From: UBA509 sp038729325
Lineage (GTDB): Archaea > Thermoplasmatota > Thermoplasmata > Thermoplasmatales > Thermoplasmataceae
DNA length: 64,000 nt
Assembly: GCA_038729325.1 (NCBI GenBank)
Contig: JAVYSG010000001.1
Coordinates: forward strand, 1 to 64,000
Reading direction: 5' to 3'
The notes below the pieces were generated by a model. That model searched no databases. It was given only the letters and a program-made list of their open reading frames with translations, and was not told the origin of the DNA. Both the position numbers and the translations under genes were made by a program. Below are positions 44,737 to 52,789 of the stretch, piece after piece (positions within the stretch are counted from its first letter, which is position 1; every line of letters begins with the position of its first letter).

Positions 44737-45455
44737 GACACTCAGTATGATAATCCCATCATGGAAATAACCTCTTCTGGATCTCTGAACCACATTCCGA
44801 ACATACGTTCTGATAAACAGGAAAAAAACAGTAATTTGCAGGCATTTCCAGATCAGACAGTTTTGCAGAGCTTATTCTGTACTCCTTTTCATTTTTCTGT
44901 TTTCATTAACCAGTTTCCTGAATTTTTTTATGGAACTTTACTGTTCTAAAGGACGTGGCGGATGAGCTGCCAGAAGAATTCGATGAAAAGTGGAACTTCT
45001 ATCTATGGTTGATCTGCCCTCACTGAAAACACCAGCAGTTCATTTCAGATCGCCATGCTGCAGCCCGTGAGAACAGATTTCCTTCTGAATTCTGAAACTA
45101 CGCTTAAGCTGTTCTCCACGAACATTTATGCCATTCCATACCGGGGCTCTGAAGAACTCAAGTTAAATGCAGGGAAGACCTCCGCAGTGCCATATACAGA
45201 TTCAGAAATCCTCCAGGCTACCTTTATTGGGTATATTTAACTGCACCTCTTCTGCTGAAAGCCGAAAAAACAAATAGCACGTATTTCTGCAGAGCATGGC
45301 GTATTTACCGACATTACTGATCGCTTTGTATCTTCTCATCACGGTTCTTTGGCAGAATTTCTCTCCTTCTGGCTCCAGAAGTTAGATCAACCCGGCCCGT
45401 TGTTCCATGGCAAACAGCATATGATAAATGCTTTGAAACATTTCTTCATATAAAG
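44737..45455. other. Long gene-poor stretch before tRNA-Ser
   Basis: About 720 bases with no convincing gene. A short frame from GTG 44955 (VADELPEEFDEKW...) ends at 45026 and may be a protein remnant. A 61-codon frame at 45055-45240 has no family character. A 29-codon frame at 45296-45385 encodes a hydrophobic peptide (MAYLPTLLIALYLLITVLW then a polar tail) that could be a one-helix microprotein. A TATA-like tatatttaa is at 45232-45240. Confidence 0.35.
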
Positions 45456-45539
45456 CGCTGGGAGGGAGATTTGAACTCCCGATCTACAGAGAGAACAGGT
45501 TTTCCAGACCTGCGCCCTACCAGGCTAGGCTATCCCAGC
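45456..45539 (-). tRNA. tRNA-Ser (anticodon GGA)
   Basis: An 84-base tRNA with acceptor GCTGGGA/TCCCAGC, discriminator G and T-arm GGGAG-TTCAAAT-CTCCC. The anticodon stem CAGGT/ACCTG encloses loop CTGGAAA, anticodon GGA (codons UCC/UCU). A long variable arm (about 15 bases) is as expected for serine. No intron is seen and CCA is not encoded. A TATA box lies upstream on the minus strand. Confidence 0.93.
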
Positions 45540-45560
45540 TTGCTTACCCCATATCAATGA

Positions 45561-45571
45561 CTTATATAATT
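45561..45571 (-). promoter_or_regulatory. TATA box for tRNA-Ser
   Basis: On the minus strand the element reads AATTATATAAG, about 22-32 bases before the mature 5' end of the tRNA. This is the usual archaeal distance. Confidence 0.6.
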
Positions 45572-45698
45572 TTAGGGCAGCAATGCTCGCAGAGAATTGG
45601 GAAAGTTCGGAAATGAAGGCTGTCCCTGTATTGTAACACAGCGGCGATAAATACCTTTATTCCTGAAAATTGAGATGTGTTCATGATAGTTTAAGAAG

Positions 45699-45739
45699 GT
45701 AAGGTACTTTGAAATTTTCCCATGTGAAAGTTACCTTAC
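45699..45739. repeat. Imperfect 12-bp hairpin
   Basis: The arms gtaaggtacttt and aaagttaccttac pair over twelve positions with one bulged base around a 16-base loop. The hairpin lies 39 bases beyond the stop of the Lrp gene (minus strand). It may end that transcript, be a short RNA or be a relic of a mobile repeat. No flanking T-run is obvious on the minus strand. Confidence 0.4.
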
Positions 45740-45778
45740 TGCCTCATTTCCATTGAATCAATGAGAGGATGAGAAAAT

Positions 45779-46222
45779 TTACTTTATGTGCTCAAACACC
45801 GGAACGGACAGAGTCTTGGATATGCCCTTCATTCCCTTGAGATTGTCCAGGACAAGTTCAGACAGTTCTTTCATGTTTCGGGCGACAGCAAGTACAATTA
45901 TGTCCCAGTTTCCGGCAATTATGGAAGCGGAAATTACGTTGTCCAGTCTGGCAATCTGTTCAACAAGTTCTCTCTGATTCACCGGAGACTTGAAGTCAAA
46001 TTCTATGAGTATATATGACATTATGCTGAAACCAAGCTTGTCGTAATCCATATCCAGAGTGTACCTTTTGATAAACCCTTCCCTCCGTAACTTCTCCATC
46101 CTTTCGAAAACGGTGGCCCGGGGAATATCAAGCTTTGACGAAATTTCTGATATTTTATCTCGGCCATTTTGCTTAAGGTGGTTTAAAATCAGAATGTCTT
46201 TTGCATCTAATTTTCCTTGCAT
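45779..46222 (-). CDS. Lrp/AsnC-family transcriptional regulator
   Basis: A 147-residue feast/famine-type regulator. The HTH is at residues 7-55 (DILILNHLKQNGRDKISEISSKL, then IPRATVFERMEKLRREGFI). The RAM ligand-binding domain follows (LIEFDF, VISASIIAGNWDIIVLAVARN). Effectors are usually amino acids. The targets cannot be read. ATG 46222 (MQGKLDAKD) is preferred; an ATG at 46255 would add 11 hydrophobic residues and sits in the AT-rich promoter. It is the only gene in a wide gene-poor zone. Confidence 0.88.
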   Translation of the reverse strand: MQGKLDAKDILILNHLKQNGRDKISEISSKLDIPRATVFERMEKLRREGFIKRYTLDMDYDKLGFSIMSYILIEFDFKSPVNQRELVEQIARLDNVISASIIAGNWDIIVLAVARNMKELSELVLDNLKGMKGISKTLSVPVFEHIK

Positions 46223-46494
46223 AATCAACAAAATATTATTACTACTTAAAGTCATCTTTACAAAAGATCAATATTTATCAGAAAAAAATCACACATCGTT
46301 CATCGATATCTTAAAAATTTATCTACATTTTATAGCATTATGCTCAATATTTGACATTTTCCTCACATTATCATATATACCAGTTTAAAGATGCGGAAAG
46401 TTTATCGGATTCCATAATATCAGAAGACATTTAAAAAAATACATACTGGTGACAAATGCTTGTCCATGTGTCGCAATGGAGTCACCTTCTTGTA

Positions 46495-46668
46495 CTATTT
46501 TGGTAGAATTTGAGCGGAATGATCTCTTCTTCTGTAGTTTCTGGCATGCGCTCCATCGCAAGCGATTGGAGTTTTCTGCTTCATCAACGGCGCCTCCTTC
46601 ATGTATACCAGAGGTTTACTCCATTTCCTGCCATTTTTCGATGGCTTATAAGGCTTCAATTCCCGCAT
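46495..46668 (-). CDS. Possible 57-residue basic protein or gene remnant
   Basis: A 57-codon frame (MRELKPYKPSKNGRKW ... CDGAHARNYRRR) of strongly basic composition in an otherwise empty 590-base stretch (46223-46809). A TATA-like run (minus-strand GTATATATAT, 46701-46710) lies 33-42 bases ahead of ATG 46668. It has no recognised family; a degraded transposase piece or a genuine small basic protein are both possible. The rest of the stretch is AT-rich and holds nothing else I can support. Plus-strand frames across it lack protein character. Confidence 0.35.
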   Translation of the reverse strand: MRELKPYKPSKNGRKWSKPLVYMKEAPLMKQKTPIACDGAHARNYRRRDHSAQILPK

Positions 46669-46809
46669 GCCCCGCGGTACCTGGAGTTTTGTGTTTTATG
46701 ATATATATACATTTTGCTCGTCTCCCTTCCATGACGCACTTCACCCATATCGCAGGTTCAGTGGCTTTCCTGCTCAAATATATTGGTAAATATTATCAGT
46801 ATCTACTGC

Positions 46810-48429
46810 TCATTTTGAATTGTTTACAATGTTCATAACTATGAAAAGACTGAGCAGGTTAAGTGCAAGCGTCGAAAGATAGAATGACATTGAATGCGAA
46901 AAAGTAATGCCCAGAGAGATGTATGATATCATGGTGGAAACCAGGGTTGGGAGTGAAATCAGTAACGCAGTTATGGCAAAAAGAACTACAAGTTCAGTAT
47001 TTCCGCCAAATGAATAGAAATTGACCGTCGTCGATCCCCTTGGAACTTTTCGCAGCAGGCGCCTGATGTTATACAGGGAACTGTATATATACGCGATGAC
47101 CAGATTAACCGGGAAAAGTATGAAGATTAAAGGGCTTCCCCTGGTCTTGAACAGAAACAGTACTGAAATTGGGGCAACTATCGCAGCGAATACCGCTGCA
47201 CCGACATATCCCTTGGAGTAGATTATGTCCCTCATCTTTACAGGAAGGGACTGAAGAACGCTGATGCCATTTCCTTCTGACATTATGAGAACTATGGAAT
47301 AGAAGGCAGATGAAACTATTACGATGGCAAGCATGGAATAATAAATTGAAATTGATCCAAATGAAGCACCGGATGAGTAGAAGAAAATTGAAATAAGGGT
47401 AGGCAGAACCAGGAACACTGGTATGAGCATCATGAGAAAATTCTGGGATTTTCTGAAAATATTCCGTACATCCTTCCTGAAGATGGTGAGGTAGAATCCT
47501 GACTTTGATTCATGCAGCTTCTTCTGGGAGATACCGGTTGTGTTATACGATACCATTTCGGTCTGTGTTACCCTGGTGAATGTGCGGGAGTTAACATCAG
47601 TGAAGATAAGTATGGTGATCAGAGCATAGAGCAATGATGCTGCAATGCCGTAATAAACATACATGGATGGCTGTACTGAAGGGAATATTATATATGCGGA
47701 ATTCAGAAGTGGCACAAACAGGTATGAAATGTGGCCCATTATGGGGGGCAGAACTGGAATCTCCTGAGGAATCTGTATTGCAATCTCGAACAGGATAAAG
47801 AAAGCTATGAAACCTGTGACTCTCAGGATGGTGGATATAGATCCACTCCTGAGGCCACGTTTTTTCTCGATGCTTCCGGACAGCGTATATATCATTGCAC
47901 TTCCGGCCGTGTATCCAAGCCCAAGCATAATGAAGGCCCAGAGTAAACCTGTAAAGGCAGAAAGTATATTTCCAGTGAGATGAATGTAAGCCCAAAGGAT
48001 AGGAATTATTACAAAAAGGCTTGAGGAACCGGTGAATACAAACCACGAAAGGGGAAGCACCTGATGCCCGATCCTTGTTGGAAGTGGCTTGAGTGGTTCA
48101 AAAAGTCTGTAGGTACGCACTATGTTCGTGAACATTATGAAGCTGTAAAGGCTGATGAGGAAAATGTAAGCATAAAGAAGAAGCGAAAGAGTCTGCAGAT
48201 GATCAATGGGATTTGGAAGCCTCAGCTGAGTATACGTCAGAAATGATGAGAAGGCGATCATTGAGATTGCAGTCACGGCGTACGTTATGAATATGAGGCG
48301 CTCAATATATCTGGCCCCCTGAGTTGCCGACCTGCCTGTTTTTTCCTGGAATTTTGGTGAATCCTTCAGTGCCAGGTATCTCTGTTCAGCAACTATACGC
48401 CTGCTAAGTTCAAATATATCGTGATTCAT
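46810..48429 (-). CDS. ABC-2-like exporter permease
   Basis: A 539-residue membrane protein with twelve or more hydrophobic segments. A cytosolic N-terminal stretch of about 45 residues and a central polar loop (about 280-310, FTRVTQTEMVSYNTTG) divide it into two halves. MSEGNGISVLQSLPVKMRDIIYSKGYVGA near residue 400 resembles the helix-loop of large ABC exporter permeases. The ATG overlaps the ATPase stop as ATGA. Substrate unknown. Confidence 0.78.
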   Translation of the reverse strand: MNHDIFELSRRIVAEQRYLALKDSPKFQEKTGRSATQGARYIERLIFITYAVTAISMIAFSSFLTYTQLRLPNPIDHLQTLSLLLYAYIFLISLYSFIMFTNIVRTYRLFEPLKPLPTRIGHQVLPLSWFVFTGSSSLFVIIPILWAYIHLTGNILSAFTGLLWAFIMLGLGYTAGSAMIYTLSGSIEKKRGLRSGSISTILRVTGFIAFFILFEIAIQIPQEIPVLPPIMGHISYLFVPLLNSAYIIFPSVQPSMYVYYGIAASLLYALITILIFTDVNSRTFTRVTQTEMVSYNTTGISQKKLHESKSGFYLTIFRKDVRNIFRKSQNFLMMLIPVFLVLPTLISIFFYSSGASFGSISIYYSMLAIVIVSSAFYSIVLIMSEGNGISVLQSLPVKMRDIIYSKGYVGAAVFAAIVAPISVLFLFKTRGSPLIFILFPVNLVIAYIYSSLYNIRRLLRKVPRGSTTVNFYSFGGNTELVVLFAITALLISLPTLVSTMISYISLGITFSHSMSFYLSTLALNLLSLFIVMNIVNNSK

Positions 48430-49202
48430 GAGGACATTGTCTCTCTCAGGGATTTTATGACAGGGCCCAGATCGCCCTCTCCCGTGACATTCAGAAATAT
48501 ATCCTCAAGTTTAGATGTGCCAGATCTTTCCCTCAGTTCTTCCAGTGTTCCTGTATCCACAATCTTCCCCCTGTAGATTATTGAAATCCTGGTGCATACG
48601 GTTTCGGCAACCTCGAGAACGTGTGTGGAGAATATGACAGTTCTGCCCCTCGATGCAAAATCATTCAGCAAATTCTTCAATATTTTCGCTGACCTTGGAT
48701 CGAGTCCATTCATACCTTCATCAAGAATTATGATTTCAGGATCGTGAATTAATGCTGCAATTATTGCCACCTTCTGCTTTGTGCCGAATGAAAGCGACCC
48801 GATGAAGGTGTTCATGTTGTCCATTATCTCAAATGCACTGGCAAAACTCTCGATGCGCTTTGCAAGAATTTCATGATCAATTCTCCTCACGGATCCTATA
48901 AAATTGAGAAATTCAGTCGGGGTCAGGGATTCATAGAGCACAGGGGTTTCCGGTACGTAACCTGTAATCTGCTTGACCTTCAGGCTGTCCCTGGAGACAT
49001 CCTTGCCTGATACCCTTACATAACCTGATGTATAGTCAAGTATGGAGCATATGATCCTTAAAAGAGTGGTTTTCCCTGAACCATTTGGGCCCAGAAGGCC
49101 GAATATCTCTCCCGGGCTGATCTCCATGTCCACACCGTCCAGAGCTCTTGTTTCGCCGTAATTCTTGACCAGGTTATGTATTACTATGGAGGGCGGATTC
49201 AT
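48426..49202 (-). CDS. ABC transporter ATP-binding protein
   Basis: A 258-residue ABC ATPase of the exporter (CcmA-like) type with Walker A GPNGSGKTTLLR, Q-loop ITGYVPETP, signature LSFGTKQKVAIIA and Walker B IIILDEGMNGLDP, then the H-loop STHVLE. It is coupled to the permease downstream and has no relation in sequence neighbourhood to the 41681 system other than family. Confidence 0.9.
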   Translation of the reverse strand: MNPPSIVIHNLVKNYGETRALDGVDMEISPGEIFGLLGPNGSGKTTLLRIICSILDYTSGYVRVSGKDVSRDSLKVKQITGYVPETPVLYESLTPTEFLNFIGSVRRIDHEILAKRIESFASAFEIMDNMNTFIGSLSFGTKQKVAIIAALIHDPEIIILDEGMNGLDPRSAKILKNLLNDFASRGRTVIFSTHVLEVAETVCTRISIIYRGKIVDTGTLEELRERSGTSKLEDIFLNVTGEGDLGPVIKSLRETMSS

Positions 49203-49400
49203 GAGAGTGCTAATGGACTCTTCATAATATACCTATTCATCGGAGTGCCGGAATGATATTTCTCCCGCATGACATTGGAGACCGCATAACCTGTGCACAT
49301 AATATGCGGCACACGCTCCTGAATTGGCGAATACGATTCCATGGATTATGGAACCGAAGAGTTGAACTGGCCTGGAATTCCATATAATGCCTATGGGAGA

Positions 49401-50617
49401 TCAGATAATGGAAATGTGGAAGACAAGATGGAATATCTGACCCACAAGAAATGAGCCAAATGCGGCAAGAAGCGCAAGTGCTGCTGATTTCATGGCCTCC
49501 TTCCTCACGCTCATGTTCATCGATATTGCCACGATTGAATTTGACACCGCCTGGGAAAATGCCACAAGGATCACTGCAAGTATCAGTGCATAAAGTACCG
49601 GAAGGAAGAGAAATGGTATTATGGGTATTGCAGCGCCAAGGATATAGAACATTCCTGTGTTAATTGCAGCCCTCCTGCTCTCATTTCTGTATTTCTGGAC
49701 CTTTGAGTCGTCCCGCTCCTCGTTGTTAAGTATTGCATTCCTGCGAATCTGCGATATCTTGAACTGCGCTTCTGAATTTGTGGCAAGATATGCCCCAACG
49801 CTCATGCTCATTGCACCGCTGACGCCCACAATGAGTCCGCCCATGGCGACATATATGTGATCTGAAATTATGGCTGTCAGGCCGGCCAGTGCCGCAAGAA
49901 CCTCCACCAGCCCGTCACTGATGCCGTATATGACATTCCTGTTACGCTCCAGCTGCTCCCTGCTCTGGTCAAGAGTATAGCTGAAAACATCCTCGTGCTC
50001 AACCTCGTCATCAATTATCTTCTCAAGACCGGCTTTGAATTCAGGATCATCAGCTGCAAGAGGGNNNNNNNNNNNNNNNNNNNNNNNNNNNNNNNNNNNN
50101 NNNNNNNNNNNNNNNNNNNNNNNNNNNNNNNNNNNNNNNNNNNNNNNNNNNNNNNNNNNNNNNNCCTGTTACGCTCCAGCTGCTCCCTGCTCTGGTCAAG
50201 AGTATAGCTGAAAACATCCTCGTGCTCAACCTCGTCATCAATTATCTTCTCAAGACCGGCTTTGAATTCAGGATCATCAGCTGCAAGAGGGCCTGCCCTT
50301 CTGTAAGAAGCCACGGTTTCAACCTCACCGTGCTCCATTATCTTGGCTGTGAGTCCCGTACCGAGGATCCAGTGCAGGAAAAGCAGGAGAGAAACCCTGA
50401 AACTCCTTGGCCCAAGGTTGTCGACGTTCTCTCCATTTCTTTCAAGATAGGACTTCCAGAACTCAGAATGCTCTTTTTCTATGGCAGAAAGCCTTTCCAG
50501 AGATTGCCTGAGCCATGGATCCTTTATACGCCTTGACAACCTGAGGTAAAAATCCATATCTGTAAGCTCATCCCTGTAGAAGTCCCGTGTTTTGATGATC
50601 TTCTCAGATACGTCCAT
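49401..50617 (-). CDS. mbfA: Membrane-bound ferritin / VIT1-type iron transporter, split by assembly gap
   Basis: Two open frames (49401-49937 and 50165-50617) join in frame once the 100 Ns and the duplicated 127 bases are removed, giving 329 residues. Residues 1-150 are a ferritin-like four-helix domain with IEKEHSEFW (ExxH), EHGEVETVASYRR and DDEVEHEDV (ExxH), a probable di-iron site. The rest is a VIT1/CCC1 domain with about five membrane helices (NVIYGISDGLVEVL, VGVSGAMSMSVGAYLAT). Such fused proteins export or sequester Fe2+/Mn2+ in bacteria (MbfA). Function is by family. The gene is probably intact in the organism. Confidence 0.85.
49938..50064. repeat. 127-bp direct duplicate, left copy
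   Basis: This copy (cctgttacgctccag ... ctgcaagaggg) is identical to 50165-50291. It ends at the N-run. Two contig ends sharing a 127-base overlap, a common maximal k-mer size in short-read assembly, explain it. Confidence 0.9.
50065..50164. other. Assembly gap of 100 Ns
   Basis: Exactly 100 ambiguous bases, the conventional scaffold filler. Identical sequence on both sides shows that no real sequence is missing here. Confidence 0.97.
50165..50291. repeat. 127-bp direct duplicate, right copy
   Basis: The second, identical copy begins directly after the N-run. It encodes residues about 109-151 of the ferritin-VIT1 protein. Only one copy is likely to be real. Confidence 0.9.
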
Positions 50618-50744
50618 CCTGACTACAGTGAAATGAGAGATAAATAGACTTCTTTATTATATTTATAATACGAAATACGTATTATACATCCGTTTTTCTT
50701 TCAACAAGATATATATTATTGGCAAATATAAGTATTTGAGAACC

Positions 50745-52109
50745 ATGATGAAAGATGTTGAAAAATCTGAGAAATTGAACAGAATATCAATAAAGGTGAC
50801 CCCACCGGGTCCCAAAGCCAGCAGGATTATCCAGGATGATGAAAAATATATGGTGACCAGCACAAAATCCCTGCCCATCGTTGCAGAAAGGGGTGATGGA
50901 GCCTTCATCCAGGATGTTGACGGCAACGTCTACCTGGACTTTTCCACAGGTATCAGCGTCACCAATCTGGGACACGTGAATCCAAAAGTTACTGAGGCTG
51001 TGGAGAAGCAGCTTCACAGGCTCTGGCATTTTGCTGGCACAGACTTCTATTACAAGATTCAGGTCGATGCGGCAAGAGCACTGGAAAGCGTAACTCCGGG
51101 CAGTTTCCAGAAGAAGGTGTTCTTCACAAACAGCGGAACGGAAAGCACAGAAGCAGCCATAAAGATTGCCAAGGCGCACACAGGAAAACAGCAGTTCATT
51201 GGCTTCATAGGCGGATTTCATGGAAGATCACAGGGTGCACTGTCATTCACAGCGTCCAGAGCGATCCACCACAAGGGTTTCTTCCCGTCCATGCCAGGGG
51301 TTGAGCATGCACCTTACCCCAATCCGTACAGAAACCCTTTCAACATAGATGGTTACGAGGAGCCTGATGAACTGGAAAACCGTGTTATTGACTTCATTGA
51401 CAGGTACATGCTTCGCACATACCTTCCCAAGGAGAATCTGGCTGGATTCCTGGTGGAACCGATACAGGGAGAGGGAGGATACATTGTTCCGCCTAAGAAC
51501 TTCCACAGGAAACTCCGGAAACTGGCTGATGAGAACAACGCCGTGGTAATAATGGATGAGGTGCAGACAGGCATGGGCAGGACGGGTAAATTTTTCGCAT
51601 CAGAGCATTTCGGAGTGGAACCCGAGATCATAGGGCTTGCAAAGGCCATAGCAAACGGCATCCCAATGGGTGCAATCGTGGTAAAGAATTCACTGGACTT
51701 CTCGGAGGCAGGACTGCACTCAAACACATTTGGCGGAAACCTTCTTGCCAGTGCTGCAGCTGTTGCCGTCATAGACACAATAAAGAGCGAGAATCTGCTG
51801 GATAATGCCACAAAACAGGGAGAATACTTCAAGAAGCGCCTTCTTGAGCTTCAGGAGAAACATGATATCATAGGAGATGTAAGAGGCATGGGGCTGATGC
51901 TAGCTGTGGACTTCGTTAAGGACAGAAAGACCAGGGAGCCTGCGACAAAATACAGGGACACCGTTGAACTCAAGGCCCTTGAGAATGGTCTCATTGTGCT
52001 GGCTGCAGGCCTGAGCGCCATAAGACTGATCCCGGCCCTTAACATAACAAGGGACCAGATAGATATGGGTGTGGAAGCCCTGGAGAAGGCCATTGTGGCC
52101 TCTTACTAA
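50745..52109 (+). CDS. Class III aminotransferase (GABA/ornithine type)
   Basis: A 454-residue PLP enzyme. DFSTGISVTNLGHVNPKV, FFTNSGTESTEAAIKIAK, GGFHGRSQGALSFT and VIMDEVQTGMGRTG are typical. The PLP lysine lies in GLAKAIANGIPMGA, and SNTFGGNLLASAAA is conserved. Archaeal relatives act on GABA, ornithine/lysine or as broad amino-acid racemases, so the substrate is open. The N-terminal extension of about 45 residues (KVTPPGPKASRIIQDDEK) is the form seen in the archaeal group. ATG 50745 is chosen over TTG 50736. It overlaps the convergent nuclease gene by four bases. Confidence 0.9.
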   Translation: MMKDVEKSEKLNRISIKVTPPGPKASRIIQDDEKYMVTSTKSLPIVAERGDGAFIQDVDGNVYLDFSTGISVTNLGHVNPKVTEAVEKQLHRLWHFAGTDFYYKIQVDAARALESVTPGSFQKKVFFTNSGTESTEAAIKIAKAHTGKQQFIGFIGGFHGRSQGALSFTASRAIHHKGFFPSMPGVEHAPYPNPYRNPFNIDGYEEPDELENRVIDFIDRYMLRTYLPKENLAGFLVEPIQGEGGYIVPPKNFHRKLRKLADENNAVVIMDEVQTGMGRTGKFFASEHFGVEPEIIGLAKAIANGIPMGAIVVKNSLDFSEAGLHSNTFGGNLLASAAAVAVIDTIKSENLLDNATKQGEYFKKRLLELQEKHDIIGDVRGMGLMLAVDFVKDRKTREPATKYRDTVELKALENGLIVLAAGLSAIRLIPALNITRDQIDMGVEALEKAIVASY

Positions 52110-52621
52110 ATTTCCTGGTTCATATAGTCTATCAGTTTTGTGAGGGGCATACCCTCAGCCCATTTTAAAATAAAGTTGCCGTTTTTTGTTTCACCAACGT
52201 CCGGAATTATTTCATACAGGTGGCGTATTCGTCCCTCAGGGCTGGCTGGAATGGTGAATATGCGCCACGGGTCCCCTCCAACGCTTTTCAGCCTGTAGGC
52301 ATAGACAACAAAGAGTCCTGCACGCTGGCAGAGATCCCTCAGACGGGTGGCCTGATCCTGCCTCTGTCCGGAAGATTCAGTGAACATTATTGTGTCGTTC
52401 ACGGATGATTTTACCTCTATGATCATTGAGTAATCGTGCCTGAGAGCAATAAGGTCAGCACCAAGAGAACCCGCTGAACGCGTAACAAAAAAAGGGCGCG
52501 TGACTATGGACCTGAGTGCGTCCTGCGATGGGGGATCAAGTCTTTTCAGCAACCTCGATATAACATTCTCATTACCGGAGAGTATTCCGGACAGTTCCCT
52601 TTCATAGATGCTGCCGTTCAA
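52106..52621 (-). CDS. Hjc-like Holliday junction resolvase
   Basis: A 171-residue PD-(D/E)xK nuclease. SIYERELSGIL gives the N-terminal catalytic Glu of archaeal Hjc. FVTRSAGSLGADLIAL and MIIEVKSS supply the Asp and ExK. Archaeal Hjc proteins are usually 120-140 residues. This one carries about 25 additional residues between helix 1 and strand 1 and a C-terminal helix (PLTKLIDYMNQEI). The only available start is TTG 52621. Junction resolution is the likely role; another RecB-like nuclease activity is the alternative. Confidence 0.78.
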   Translation of the reverse strand: MNGSIYERELSGILSGNENVISRLLKRLDPPSQDALRSIVTRPFFVTRSAGSLGADLIALRHDYSMIIEVKSSVNDTIMFTESSGQRQDQATRLRDLCQRAGLFVVYAYRLKSVGGDPWRIFTIPASPEGRIRHLYEIIPDVGETKNGNFILKWAEGMPLTKLIDYMNQEI

Positions 52622-52789
52622 GAGATCAGGTGCTATTTCTCACAGGTAATATAAGCTTGGTGTCGGAATGAACTGCGAACCCCTTTATTATATTTGAGCT
52701 GCTTATATACCATATATAGATATTGTCCAATATATTAAGTATTATAATTAAATTAATAATTGCCCCGTGTCTGATATTACGAGAACAAA

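Noticed and set aside
45055..45240. 61-codon plus-strand frame
   Set aside because: No ribosome-binding site, no recognisable motif and no neighbour support.
46449..46838. 129-codon plus-strand frame
   Set aside because: Composition is Cys/Ser/Phe-rich without domain pattern, and it runs antisense to the permease end and the small basic frame.
49995..50207. Open frame running through the N-run
   Set aside because: It consists mainly of undefined codons and duplicated sequence from the assembly artefact.
49938..50291. Biological tandem duplication inside the ferritin-VIT1 gene
   Set aside because: The copies are perfectly identical, end exactly at a 100-N filler and have a k-mer-like length; collapse restores a normal protein.
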